From Palsa-504 sp963847965 (GTDB lineage: Bacteria; Actinomycetota; Actinomycetes; Streptosporangiales; Streptosporangiaceae): a stretch of DNA of 64,000 nucleotides. Location: contig CAWKCG010000044.1 in NCBI GenBank assembly GCA_963847965.1, forward strand, positions 62,001 to 126,000, read 5' to 3'. Position numbers and translations under genes: made by a program. Under the pieces are notes generated by a model, which saw only the letters and a list, made by a program, of their open reading frames with translations, did not search any database and was not told the origin of the DNA. Shown in pieces: positions 24,989-33,475 of this stretch. Every line of letters begins with the position of its first letter. Within the stretch, counting starts at the first letter, position 1.

Positions 24989-27059
24989 TTACGCGGGGGC
25001 GACGAGGCGGTAGCCGAGGCCGAGCTGGCCGAAGAGGAAGGCGTGCCGGTCTGTTGTCTCGTCGATGGACTGGTCGAGTGACCCGGCCAGGTGGCCCGTG
25101 GACTCCAGCCGCAGCAGCACCGGCCGGTCCGATGACGTTGCCTCCTGGAGCCGGGCCGTCATCTTCTTGGCATGCCAGGCATCGACCCGGGTGTCATTCT
25201 CTCCGGCGGTCAGCAACACGGCTGGGTAGGCCGTCCCTTCTGCGACATTGTGGTAGGGCGAGTAGGCGAGCAGCACCGTGAACGACTCAGGATCCTCCAC
25301 GGTGCCGTACTCGGGCGTATTGAACCTCCCGTTGGTGGTGGTCTCGGCTCGCAGGGAGTCCATCACCGGTACTGCTGCGACCACGGCGCCGGCGACGTCC
25401 GGCCGCTGGGTGAGAACGGCACCCATCAGCAAGCCTCCGTTGGAACCGCCCATGATCGCCAGCCGCTCGCGACTGGTGATCCGGCTGCTGGTCAGATGCT
25501 CTGCGCAGGCGATGAAGTCATCGAAGCAGTTCTGCTTGGTGGCGAGCCGGCCGGCGTGGTGCCACTCTTCGCCGAACTCGCCGCCCCCGCGGATGTTGGC
25601 CACCACGTAGACGCCGCCCTGCTCCAGCCATAGCAGTAGCTCGGGATCGAATACCGGTACCAGCGAGATGCCGTAACCGCCGTACGCGGTCAGCAGGGCA
25701 GGCGCGGTTCCATCCCGTGGGGTGCCGGGTGCGGTAATCACGTTGAAGGGGATCCGTGTACCGTCCCTCGACGTCGCGAACTCGCGAGTCACCTCATAGC
25801 CGGACAGGTCGACGGGAGTAGTCGTCCTCAGTGCGGTCGGGCGCGGTGCTTCACCGTCGGCTGCTACCCACCAGGTCGCCGGCTTGGTGAAGGACTCGCA
25901 CGACCACGCGATCTGGTCCTGCCCAACCGTCGACAGACGAGCGGAGTACGACGATACCGAGCTCATCGGCGGGATCTCCACCGGGGACAGCGGTCTCCCG
26001 TTGGGGTCGAAGGTGCGCACTTGCTGCGGCCCGCCGTCCATGCCCACCACCCAGAACGGTGTCCCGGGTCACCGCAAGGTCTTCGATAACCGAGTCGCTG
26101 GCCGGCACGATCTCGTGGGCGTCGGCGACTGTGGCACCATCGGTCACCGGCAGGCGGAGCACCTTGCCGTGCGGGGCGTCCCGGCGGCAAAGCAGGTACA
26201 GCGCGTCCATGCCGAACACGGCGTGCACGCACTTGTCGGCAGTGCCAGCCACCTGCCACCACGAGCCGTCGGCACCTTGGCTACGGAGGAAGACCTGCCA
26301 CTCACCACCATCACCCTTCTGCACCCGGTCCATCACCCACCGGCCGTCGGGCGAGACGGACAGATAGTTCTCCGCGACCTGCTCGTCGGCGAAGCCGCCA
26401 GAAAGGTCAACGCGGTCCGGAGCGTCGCCGAGCTCGCGGAACCACACCTGCTGCCGAAAGCCCGCAGGGTCAGCGCAGCGGGTGTACCAGAACCCAGAGC
26501 CGTCGTGACGCCAGGCCACCGAACCACCCATCAGATTCACATGCGGGATCGGCTCGTCGACGACCTTCCCGGTCTCGACCTCGTAGACATGCAGCGACCC
26601 GTCCTCGGTGCCATGCTCCGACAGCGAGACCGCGACCAGCCTGCCGTCCGGGGATGGAACGAAGAAGTCGATGGCGGTCTCACCGGACGGGTCGATGGCG
26701 TCCGGATCCACGACGACACGCTCGGTCGCAGGGTCGTCAAGGTCGGCCAGAGCCACCAGGAACGGCCGCTGCCGCGGCGTCTGCACCTTCAGCGCGAAGA
26801 ACGTGCCACCGCCGGACCCGAGCCGCTTGTACGTTGTCCGCTCCGCCTTCAGCAGCTGCTCAACACGGGCCCGCAGCGCGCCTCGCCAAGGGATCCCGTC
26901 GAAGTAGGCACGGGTGCGCTGGTGCTGGGCCTTCGTCCAGGCGATCGTCTCCCCGGACGAGGCGTCCTCCAGCCACCGGTAGTCCTCGGTGACACCGACG
27001 CCATGGTAGGTGTCTGTCACCGGGAATCGTGCCGCCTGCACCAGGGGGAGCTCGGTCAT
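24989..27059 (-). pseudogene. prolyl oligopeptidase (S9A), frameshifted at the propeller end
   Basis: From ATG 27059 the first frame gives an S9A N-terminus (VTDTYHGVGVTEDYRWLEDA) and a seven-bladed propeller to about residue 335, ending DLAVTRDTV. The second frame carries on with VVGMDGGPQQVRTFDPNGRP and the hydrolase domain: TAYGGYGISLVPVFDPEL, nucleophile GGSNGGLLMGA (Ser), ENDTRVDAWHAKKM (Asp) and ESTGHLAGSL (His). The break is at about 26050 in ACCGTTCTGGGTGGTGGG. One base less restores about 690 residues, the family length. All catalytic residues are present, so a sequencing error is a serious possibility. Confidence 0.87.
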
Positions 27060-27161
27060 GTCACCAGTCAACAACCCAGGCGCGCAACGCACCACTTAAT
27101 ACGTGGTGGGCGGGCCAGCCGGTGACGTCGAATACGGCGACGGGGTCGGGGCTCGGTCGGG

Positions 27162-27983
27162 CTAGGGACCGAGGTCTGGAGTGTGTTCTCCGAACAGCAG
27201 CCAGTCCAGTCCCCGGCGTACGCCCACCACATCGGCCACGTGGCGCACGGCGAGCAAAGTCCCGGCCACGTACGGGGCGGGGGTCAGCCCCGGATCATGG
27301 CGCATGATCAGCCGCTCGCCCGGTCCGCCGAACACGACCTCGGTCGTGACCACGAAGCTGGGCAGGCGCACCGAGTGGATCCGGGTGCCGGCGACCTCGG
27401 CACCTCGAGCTTCAGCCGGTCCGTGCAGGTCCGACAGCGCCACCGTGACGGCAGGCTGGCGGATCTGCGCCAGCGTCTCGGCGAGTTCCCGCGAGGTGCC
27501 GCTGGGCACGTCGGGCTTATCGTCGCTGGCGTAGTCGATGATTTCCCAGCGGTCCAGGTGTCGCGCGGCCATCGAGGCGGCGCGGCGCAGCACGGCGGCC
27601 ATGACGGAGAAGTTCCCGGAGGCGATCACGCCCACGCCCCGGTCACGGGCGAGGCGGTCAAGCTCCGCATAGTCCTCCGAGGTCAGTCCGCTGGAGCCAA
27701 TCACCGCGTGAACCCCGGCCCCGACCGCGGTCCACACGTTGGTCTTGACCGCGGCGGCGCTGGTGTAGTCGATGAGGACGTCCACCGACGCGGACTCCAG
27801 CGCCTCAGCCACGGTGGCGTAGACCGCACCGTGGCTTGCCGAACCAACGGCCGTAGCCAGGCTCTGCCCTGCCGCGGACCGGGACACGCCCGACGACAGC
27901 GTCAGGTCATCGGCTTGGTCGATCGCAGCGACGATCGGAGGCGCGGTCCACCCGGTGATACCGGCGAAGCAGACGCTAACCAT
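27162..27983 (-). CDS. DapB-like (4-hydroxy-tetrahydrodipicolinate reductase family) protein
   Basis: 273 residues. The N-terminal Rossmann fold has CFAGITGWTAPPIVAAI. The loop IDYTSAAAVKTNVWTAVGAG and the GSSGLTSEDYAELD segment match DapB. The substrate loop reads DYASDDKPDVPSGTSRELAE. The K-x-D-x-PSGT part is kept, but the His-His pair normally 3-4 residues before the Lys is Ala-Ser. It is thus probably a paralogue with altered chemistry rather than the housekeeping lysine/diaminopimelate enzyme. Start at ATG 27983; an upstream ATG (28004) is possible. Confidence 0.8.
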   Translation of the reverse strand: MVSVCFAGITGWTAPPIVAAIDQADDLTLSSGVSRSAAGQSLATAVGSASHGAVYATVAEALESASVDVLIDYTSAAAVKTNVWTAVGAGVHAVIGSSGLTSEDYAELDRLARDRGVGVIASGNFSVMAAVLRRAASMAARHLDRWEIIDYASDDKPDVPSGTSRELAETLAQIRQPAVTVALSDLHGPAEARGAEVAGTRIHSVRLPSFVVTTEVVFGGPGERLIMRHDPGLTPAPYVAGTLLAVRHVADVVGVRRGLDWLLFGEHTPDLGP

Positions 27984-28123
27984 GGGGCCGACCCTATCCA
28001 GCATGACCGCGAGGGCAGCCACCCCGGGCCCTCCGCCAGGCCGCCCGTTGTGGTGCCGGGCGTACGATTCGGTAACTGGCGTGTTCGTCGGGCTACCGGG
28101 TCGGCTGGGAGGTCGGAGCACCC

Positions 28124-28930
28124 ATGAGCGGCGGGGCAAGGCGGGCACTGGTCACCGGAGCGTCGGCTGGGATCGGCAGGGCCTGCGCCGAGGAGCTGCA
28201 TGCGGCCGGCTGGGTCGTCACGGGAGCAAGCAGGCGCGGCACGACCTCGTGTGGGTGGGCCGGGTTGGCCATGGACGTCGACGATGACGATTCGGTGCGC
28301 ACCGGCGTGGCGGGCCTGCTGGCCGGCGGCCGGATCGACGCGGTTGTCGCGTGCGCTGGCTGGGGCCTGGCCGGTGCCGTCGAGCAGTGCACGATCGGGG
28401 AGGCAAAGGCCCAGCTGGAGACCAACTTCTGGGGCTGCGTGCGGGTGGTTCAGCAGGTGCTGCCCGGCATGCGGGCGCAAGGCGGCGGGCGCATCGTGCT
28501 GATGAGCTCCATCGGCGGGGTAATCGGCATCCCCTTCCAGGCCTTCTACAGCGCGAGCAAGTTCGCCCTGGAGGGTCTGGGCGAAGCCCTGGCGTACGAG
28601 GTGGCACCCTATGGCGTGCATGTGACGCTGGTCGAGCCGGGCAACATCAAGACGGACTTCACGGCGAGCCGCCGGATGGCGCAGGCGGCTGGCGGCGATC
28701 CGGTCTACGACGCCGCCCTGGCCAAGGCCGTCGGTCTCATGGAACGCGATGAGGCCAACGGGGCGCCCGCCGCTGACGTCGCCGCCGTCGTGCGGCGAGT
28801 GCTGGAATCCCGCCGCCCGCCCCGCAGGGTATCGGTCGGCAAGGCGGGCGAGCGAGCGGGTCTGCTGGCCAAAAGGCTGCTGCCGTTCCGCGTCTTCGAG
28901 GCCGCGGCGAAAAGCAGCCTGGGAGTCTGA
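28124..28930 (+). CDS. short-chain dehydrogenase/reductase (classical SDR)
   Basis: 268 residues. The cofactor motif is LVTGASAGIGRACAEEL (T-G-x-x-x-G-x-G). VVACAGWGLAG replaces NNAG; IVLMSSIGGVIGIPFQAFYS followed by ASKFAL carries catalytic Ser, Tyr and Lys (YSASK); VTLVEPGNIKTDF is the P-G motif. The C-terminus resembles actinobacterial SDRs acting on lipids or steroids. The substrate is unknown. Confidence 0.93.
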   Translation: MSGGARRALVTGASAGIGRACAEELHAAGWVVTGASRRGTTSCGWAGLAMDVDDDDSVRTGVAGLLAGGRIDAVVACAGWGLAGAVEQCTIGEAKAQLETNFWGCVRVVQQVLPGMRAQGGGRIVLMSSIGGVIGIPFQAFYSASKFALEGLGEALAYEVAPYGVHVTLVEPGNIKTDFTASRRMAQAAGGDPVYDAALAKAVGLMERDEANGAPAADVAAVVRRVLESRRPPRRVSVGKAGERAGLLAKRLLPFRVFEAAAKSSLGV

Positions 28931-29139
28931 CCATCGCACCGGCACGCCGGGTTCGGGCCAGGGCGCGGTCGAGGCTGGACTCCGTGTGATCACGCCGAGC
29001 GGTACGCGGAAATGATGATGACCAGGGACGATCCGAGCCTGCCTGGAGCGGCGGTCCGCCCCGCGTCCGAGGCGGCGGGTGCCCCGGCGGGCGACCACGT
29101 CATCCGCGACCAGCTGATGCGCCAGCGCGGGAAAAGCCG

Positions 29140-29227
29140 GCTGAGGCCCCGGCAGGCTAGCCGCAGCGCTCCGAGCCAGGTCCTCGCGGCGTTGGGCCGC
29201 AAGGGTCCTCGCGATCTCTGGGTGCAT
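29140..29227 (-). pseudogene. short actinobacterial small-protein gene start, probably decayed
   Basis: From ATG 29227, with AGGAGCC upstream, the frame reads MHPEIARTLAAQRREDLARS. That is like a group of very short actinobacterial proteins that begin MHPE-x-x-R-x-L-A-A-x-R. After about 25 residues the Ala/Arg pattern moves to other frames. The open frame itself continues antisense through the SDR gene without sense. A regulated promoter-like region lies just upstream (29279-29316). Confidence 0.35.
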
Positions 29228-29278
29228 GCTGGTGGCTCCTTTTCCCTTCGAACGGACACGCGCAGTGCTAACATTCAC

Positions 29279-29316
29279 GATGTATCTCGAATAGTCAGAT
29301 TGTCAAGATATATCTC
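29279..29316 (-). promoter_or_regulatory. promoter and paired operator-like repeats
   Basis: A consensus -35 TTGACA is read on the minus strand at 29306-29301. The plus strand holds direct repeats GATGTATCTC (29279-29288) and GATATATCTC (29307-29316), 28 bp apart. The second lies in a perfect palindrome AGATATATCT (29306-29315). AT-rich ATATAT palindromes like this are often bound by PadR-type repressors in actinobacteria. The -10 box is not clear. The target is the short ORF starting at 29227. Confidence 0.5.
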
Positions 29317-29399
29317 AAATTTGCCCGGCTGGCCCAGGGTGCGCGGCGGAGGGGAAAGTGTCGTAATGGGTGCGCGTGCCGGGCGGGCCGGGCTTGCCG

Positions 29400-29527
29400 T
29401 GCGGGCGCAGCCGCGGGCGCGCTCGTGGCTACGGGGCTGGCCGGTTGCACCGCCGCTACCAGCGGGCAGGCGGCGCCCGGCACGTCCCAGAGTCCCCCGG
29501 TGACCGTCTACGCCAGCGCGGCCACCA
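29400..29527 (+). pseudogene. possible lipoprotein signal-peptide remnant
   Basis: One frame reads AAGALVATGLAGCTAATSGQ and then SPPVTVYASA, a convincing lipobox (LAGC) followed by a Ser/Thr/Pro mature start. It lacks an in-frame start codon with a binding site and breaks off about 30 residues later into a LuxR-type end. Confidence 0.35.
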
Positions 29528-29532
29528 GGGCG

Positions 29533-29641
29533 CGCGCACATCCGCAGCATTTACGCCAAGCTCCAGGTCGGTGACCGGTCCTCGGCCGTGCGGCGCGCCC
29601 GGGAGCTGCGGTTGCTGGCGGCGGCCGGCCGGACGCGCTAG
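29533..29641 (+). pseudogene. LuxR-type helix-turn-helix C-terminal remnant
   Basis: The frame reads HIRSIYAKLQVGDRSSAVRR, then ARELRLLA and TAG. This is the recognition helix and last helix of LuxR/MalT-type activators (H-x-x-x-I-Y-x-K-L-x-V-x-x-R-x-x-A-V-x-R-A-R-x-L-G-L-L). Nothing upstream belongs to the family. Only about 35 codons remain. Confidence 0.6.
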
Positions 29642-29673
29642 CCCGGCGGTAACCCAATCCTGGTGATGCGGCG

Positions 29674-30582
29674 TCAGTAGGCCCAGGGGAACCGCTCCCA
29701 GTCCGGGTCGCGCTTTTGCAAGAACGCGTCCCGGCCCTCGGCCGCCTCGTCAGTCATGTAGGCGAGCCGGGTTGCCTCGGTGGAGAACACCTGCTGGCCC
29801 ACCAGGCCGTCGTCGATGAGGTTAAACGCGAACTTCAGCATCCGCTGCGAGGTCGGGCTCTTGGCGTTGATCGTGGTCGCCCACTCCAGCGCGGCGCGCT
29901 CCAACTCAGCGTGCGGAACCACCGCGTTGACCATGCCCATCCGGTGTGCCGCCTCGGCGTCGTAGGTCTGGCCGAGGAAGAAGATCTCCCTGGCGAACTT
30001 CTGGCCCACCTGGCGAGCCAGGTAAGCCGACCCGAAGCCGCCGTCGAAGCTGCCCACGTCCGCGTCGGTCTGCTTGAACCGGGCATGCTCGCGGCTGGCG
30101 ATGGTCAGGTCGCAGACGACGTGCAGGCTGTGCCCGCCGCCGGCGGCCCAGCCGGGTACCACGCAGATGACCACCTTCGGCATGAACCGGATCAGCCGGT
30201 GCACCTCCATGATGTGCAGCCGCCCGGCGCGGGCCGGGTCGACGCTCTCGGCCGTCTCACCGGAGGCGTACCGGTACCCGTCGCGCCCGCGGATGCGCTG
30301 GTCGCCTCCTGAGCAGAACGCCCAGCCGCCGTCCCTCGGCGACGGCCCGTTGCCGGTGAGCAGCACGCACCCGACGTCGCTTGTCATCCGGGCGTGATCC
30401 AGCGCCCGGTACAGTTCGTCGACCGTCTGCGGCCGGAAGGCGTTCCTGACCTCCGGCCGGTTGAACGCGACGCGCACCGTGCCGGAGTCCACGGCGCGGT
30501 GGTAGGTGATGTCGGTGAAGGCAAACCCCTCGACGTCGCGCCATCGCCCGGGGTCGAAGATCTCAGAGACCATGGCGCCCAT
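29674..30582 (-). CDS. menB: 1,4-dihydroxy-2-naphthoyl-CoA synthase (MenB)
   Basis: 302 residues of the crotonase fold. Markers are RPEVRNAFRPQTVDELYRAL, FCSGGDQRIRGRDGYRYASG (the MenB-specific loop), PKVVICVVPGWAAGGGHSLH (oxyanion G-G-G) and a SFDGGFGSAYLARQVGQK block. It closes o-succinylbenzoyl-CoA to dihydroxynaphthoyl-CoA in menaquinone synthesis. No other men gene is in the window. The start is ATG 30582, with AGGGGCGG upstream; ATG 30573 is also possible. Confidence 0.93.
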   Translation of the reverse strand: MGAMVSEIFDPGRWRDVEGFAFTDITYHRAVDSGTVRVAFNRPEVRNAFRPQTVDELYRALDHARMTSDVGCVLLTGNGPSPRDGGWAFCSGGDQRIRGRDGYRYASGETAESVDPARAGRLHIMEVHRLIRFMPKVVICVVPGWAAGGGHSLHVVCDLTIASREHARFKQTDADVGSFDGGFGSAYLARQVGQKFAREIFFLGQTYDAEAAHRMGMVNAVVPHAELERAALEWATTINAKSPTSQRMLKFAFNLIDDGLVGQQVFSTEATRLAYMTDEAAEGRDAFLQKRDPDWERFPWAY

Positions 30583-30686
30583 TCTGCCCGCCCCTCAAGC
30601 CTTGGGCGCGCAGCCGGTGACCGGGCCCACCGGGAGCCGTGTCGGCGGATTTTGCGGGCCGGGCGCGCTACCGACAGACTGGGGCG

Positions 30687-31616
30687 GTGCCGGCTAAGGG
30701 GGCGCTTGAGCAGATCGCCGTCATCTCCGATGTGCACGGTAACGTCACTGCCCTGGAAGCGGTGCTGGCCGATATCGCGGCCCGCGGCATTACCCGGATC
30801 GTCAATCTAGGCGATCTGATCGGGAAGGGTCCGCGTGGCGCTGAGGCGATCAGGCTGTGCCGGCAGGCATGCGAGGCGACCGTGCGCGGCAACTGGGACT
30901 CGGCCATCTCCAGCGGACGGGACCTACCCTCCGCGGACGGCCGGTGGGCCAGGCGGGAGCTGTCCGATGCTGACCTGGCGTGGCTGACCGGCCTGCCCGG
31001 AACGTACGAGCTGCTGATGAGCGGTCGGCGGGTCCGGCTGTTCCACGCCTCGCAGGCCAGCGAATTCGTCCGGGTACGCTCCAGCCATACCGACGATGAG
31101 TTCGCGGCGATGTTTACCAATACCGAGTTCACCGGTGACTTCACGGCCGGCGGCGGACCAGCGGGGCTGACTCCCGATGTCGTCGGCTACGGCGACATTC
31201 ACCGCGCCTATCTGAAGGAGGGGCGCGGGCTGATCTTGTTCAGCGCCGGCTCGGTCGGCAATCACCTGTCCGCGTCGGCCGCAGCCTACGCCATCGTGAT
31301 GGGCGCGCCGGACAGCGCCGAGGCGGCACCGTTCTCGGTCGGTTTCGCCCAGGTACCCTACGACATCGATGCCGAGCTGGCCATCGCCCGTCAGCGAGGC
31401 CTGCCGGACTATGACGCCTACGCGCTGGAGTTGCGCGAGGGAACCTACCGCGGCCTGAAGCAGGTCTTACCCCCGGTACCGCAGGCCGAAGGGAACCTAC
31501 GACCTGGCCGGATCTCAGATGATTTTCGCGCCGCCGGGCGGCGCCCGCTGACCTGGCCATGGACCCGGCCCGGCGATGGGAAGCTGGTGTCGTGGCGCAT
31601 CCGGACAGCACGCTGA
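30687..31616 (+). CDS. metallophosphoesterase (calcineurin-like)
   Basis: 309 residues from GTG. Metal ligands: IAVISDVHGNVTALEAVL (D-x-H), NLGDLIGKGPRG (G-D), RGNWDSAISS (G-N-x-D) and a later GYGDIHRAYL that takes the place of the usual GHxH. FSAGSVGNHL closes the fold. The family acts on phosphate esters such as nucleotides or phosphoproteins. The 3' end overlaps the start of hutI by about 25 bp. Confidence 0.87.
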   Translation: MPAKGALEQIAVISDVHGNVTALEAVLADIAARGITRIVNLGDLIGKGPRGAEAIRLCRQACEATVRGNWDSAISSGRDLPSADGRWARRELSDADLAWLTGLPGTYELLMSGRRVRLFHASQASEFVRVRSSHTDDEFAAMFTNTEFTGDFTAGGGPAGLTPDVVGYGDIHRAYLKEGRGLILFSAGSVGNHLSASAAAYAIVMGAPDSAEAAPFSVGFAQVPYDIDAELAIARQRGLPDYDAYALELREGTYRGLKQVLPPVPQAEGNLRPGRISDDFRAAGRRPLTWPWTRPGDGKLVSWRIRTAR

Positions 31617-32780
31617 TCACGCATATCGGTGAACTGGTGACCAACGACGACGGCGACGGCGCGTTCGCCGCGAGGAACGACGCGGCGCTGGTCATCGCCG
31701 GGGGCCGGGTGGCCTGGACCGGGCCCGCCGCGCAGGCCCCGGCCGCGGACGCCGTGGTGGACGCGGACCGGCGGGCCGTGCTGCCCGGGTTCGTCGACTC
31801 GCACGCGCACCTGGTCTTCGCCGGGGAGCGCAGCGCCGAGTTCGCGGCGCGGATGGCGGGCCGCCCCTACCAGGCGGGCGGGATCTTGACCACGGTCAAG
31901 GCGACCCGCGCGGCCACCGACGACGCGCTGCGCGCGAACCTTTCCCGGCTGGCAGGCGAGATGGCCAGGCAAGGCACGACCACGCTGGAATGCAAGTCCG
32001 GGTACGGGCTGACCGTCGCCGACGAGGCGCGGGGGCTCGCGCTGGCCGGCGAGGTCACCCCGGAGGTGACTTACCTCGGCGCGCACGTGGTCCCGCCCGA
32101 GTTCGCCGGCGACCCGGACGGCTACGTGGACCTGGTGTGCGGCCCGATGCTGGAGGCCTGCGCGCCGCACGCCCGGTGGGTCGACGTGTTCTGCGAGACC
32201 GGGGCGTTCGGCGCGGAGGCGGCCGGCGCGATCCTCGCGGCCGGCCGGGCCGCCGGGCTCGGCGCCCGCGTGCACGCGAACCAGCTCGGGCCGGGTCCCG
32301 GGGTCCGGGTAGCGGCCGAGGCGGGCGCCGCGTCGGCCGACCACTGCACGTACCTGACCGACGCGGACGTCGAGGCGCTGGTGTCGGCGGGGGTGGTGGC
32401 GACGCTGCTGCCGGGCGCGGAGTTCGGCACCAGGCACCCGTACCCGGACGCGCGCCGGCTGCTCGACGCCGGCGCCACGGTGGCGCTGGCCACCGACTGC
32501 AACCCCGGGACCTCGTTCACGTCCAGCATGCCGTTCTGCATCGCGCTGGCGGTCAGGGACATGCGGATGACCACGCAGGAGGCGGTCTGGGCCGCCACGG
32601 CGGGCGGGGCCAGGGCGCTGCGCCGGACCGACGTCGGACACCTGGGCGTGGGCGCGCGCGCCGACCTGATCCTGCTGGACGCGCCGGCGCACACCTACCT
32701 CGCGTACCGCCCCGGCGTCCCGCTGGTCGCGGCGGTCTGGCAGGCGGGCCGGCTCGTCGCGGGGGGGCGCGACCGGTTAG
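31592..32780 (+). pseudogene. hutI: imidazolonepropionase (HutI), probable frameshift at the last codons
   Basis: About 390 family-like residues: zinc ligands SHAHLVFAGERSAEF and HANQL; HCTYL; substrate side LATDCNPGTSFTSSMPFCIA; end DLILLDAPAHTYLAYRPGVP and VWQAGRLVA. It opens imidazolone-5-propionate to N-formimino-glutamate in histidine breakdown. Immediately after, a run of seven G (32761-32767) keeps the frame open for about 190 further non-homologous codons (to 33343), antisense to the flavin reductase. With one G fewer the frame would stop at 32780, the normal family length. No other complete hut gene is nearby; a broken ammonia-lyase gene lies at 41.1 kb. The start may be GTG 31592 or ATG 31559. 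Confidence 0.8.
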
Positions 32781-32955
32781 GGCTTGCGCGCAACGCCGGC
32801 CCAGAGCGCCGCGGGGCTGGCCGCCTCGGCGTCGGTGTCGGGGCGCCACTCGGCGGCGCGGATCACGCCGGGTTCCACCAGCTCGAGCCCGTCGAACAGG
32901 CGGGTCACCCCGGCCCGGTCCCGCAGCGTCGTCTTCTCCGACGTGGTCTTGATCC
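32777..32955 (-). pseudogene. DUF574/SAM-dependent methyltransferase C-terminal remnant
   Basis: About 58 codons read TLRDRAGVTRLFDGLELVEP, then GVIRAAEWRPD and end LWAGVARKP-TAA. This is the standard tail of the actinobacterial DUF574 (Methyltransf_19) family: R-x-x-F-x-G-L-x-L-V-x-P-G-V, then W-R-P, and G-V-x-R-K-P. The SAM-binding part is missing; the flavin reductase stop follows directly. It overlaps the 3' end of hutI on the other strand. Confidence 0.65.
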
Positions 32956-32965
32956 CCGGCCGAGC

Positions 32966-33475
32966 CTAGCGGGAGAGGTAGCGGCGGCGGAACCGGATCA
33001 GCGGCGCACCGGAGTCGCCGACGTAGGGGACGCCGGTGACCCGCGCGATGACCAGCAGGTGGTCCCCGGCCGGGATCACCTGCTCGGCGGAACACTCCAG
33101 CGCCGCCAAGCCCGCCTCGACGATCAGCGCGCCGGAGTCGGGTCCGCGCCGGTGCGGCACGTCGTCGAGCATCAGCCGCGCCCCGGGCCGGCCCGCCGCG
33201 GCGAACCGTCCGGCCAGCATGCGCTGCCCGGCCGCCAGGAAGACGACAGCGAACGCGGTGACCGGCGCCTCGGTCCGGCCGAACAGCTCGGCCAGGTAAG
33301 ACCCGGCTATCAGCGACACCACGACCAGCGGCGGGTCCTCTGACACCGGGCAGAACGCACTGACCGTCGCGCCAACGTCGTCGCGCCCGTCGGCCACGGT
33401 CACCAGCGTGACCCCCGCCGTCCACGAGTTGAGGGCCGCAGGCACGGATGGGTGCACCACCGCGCGTTCGGTCAA
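32966..33475 (-). CDS. flavin reductase-like FMN-binding protein
   Basis: About 169 residues. Family markers are WTAGVTLVTVADGRDDVGAT, SAFCPVSEDPPLVVVSL (usually S-x-S-x-x-P-P-L), FAVVFLAAGQRMLAGRFA and the end GDHLLVIARVTGVPYV. These are FMN reductases or small components of two-component monooxygenases. The start is uncertain: a TTG overlapping the sppA stop (TTGA) at 33475 or a GTG at 33460. Translational coupling to sppA is likely. Confidence 0.82.
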   Translation of the reverse strand: MTERAVVHPSVPAALNSWTAGVTLVTVADGRDDVGATVSAFCPVSEDPPLVVVSLIAGSYLAELFGRTEAPVTAFAVVFLAAGQRMLAGRFAAAGRPGARLMLDDVPHRRGPDSGALIVEAGLAALECSAEQVIPAGDHLLVIARVTGVPYVGDSGAPLIRFRRRYLSR

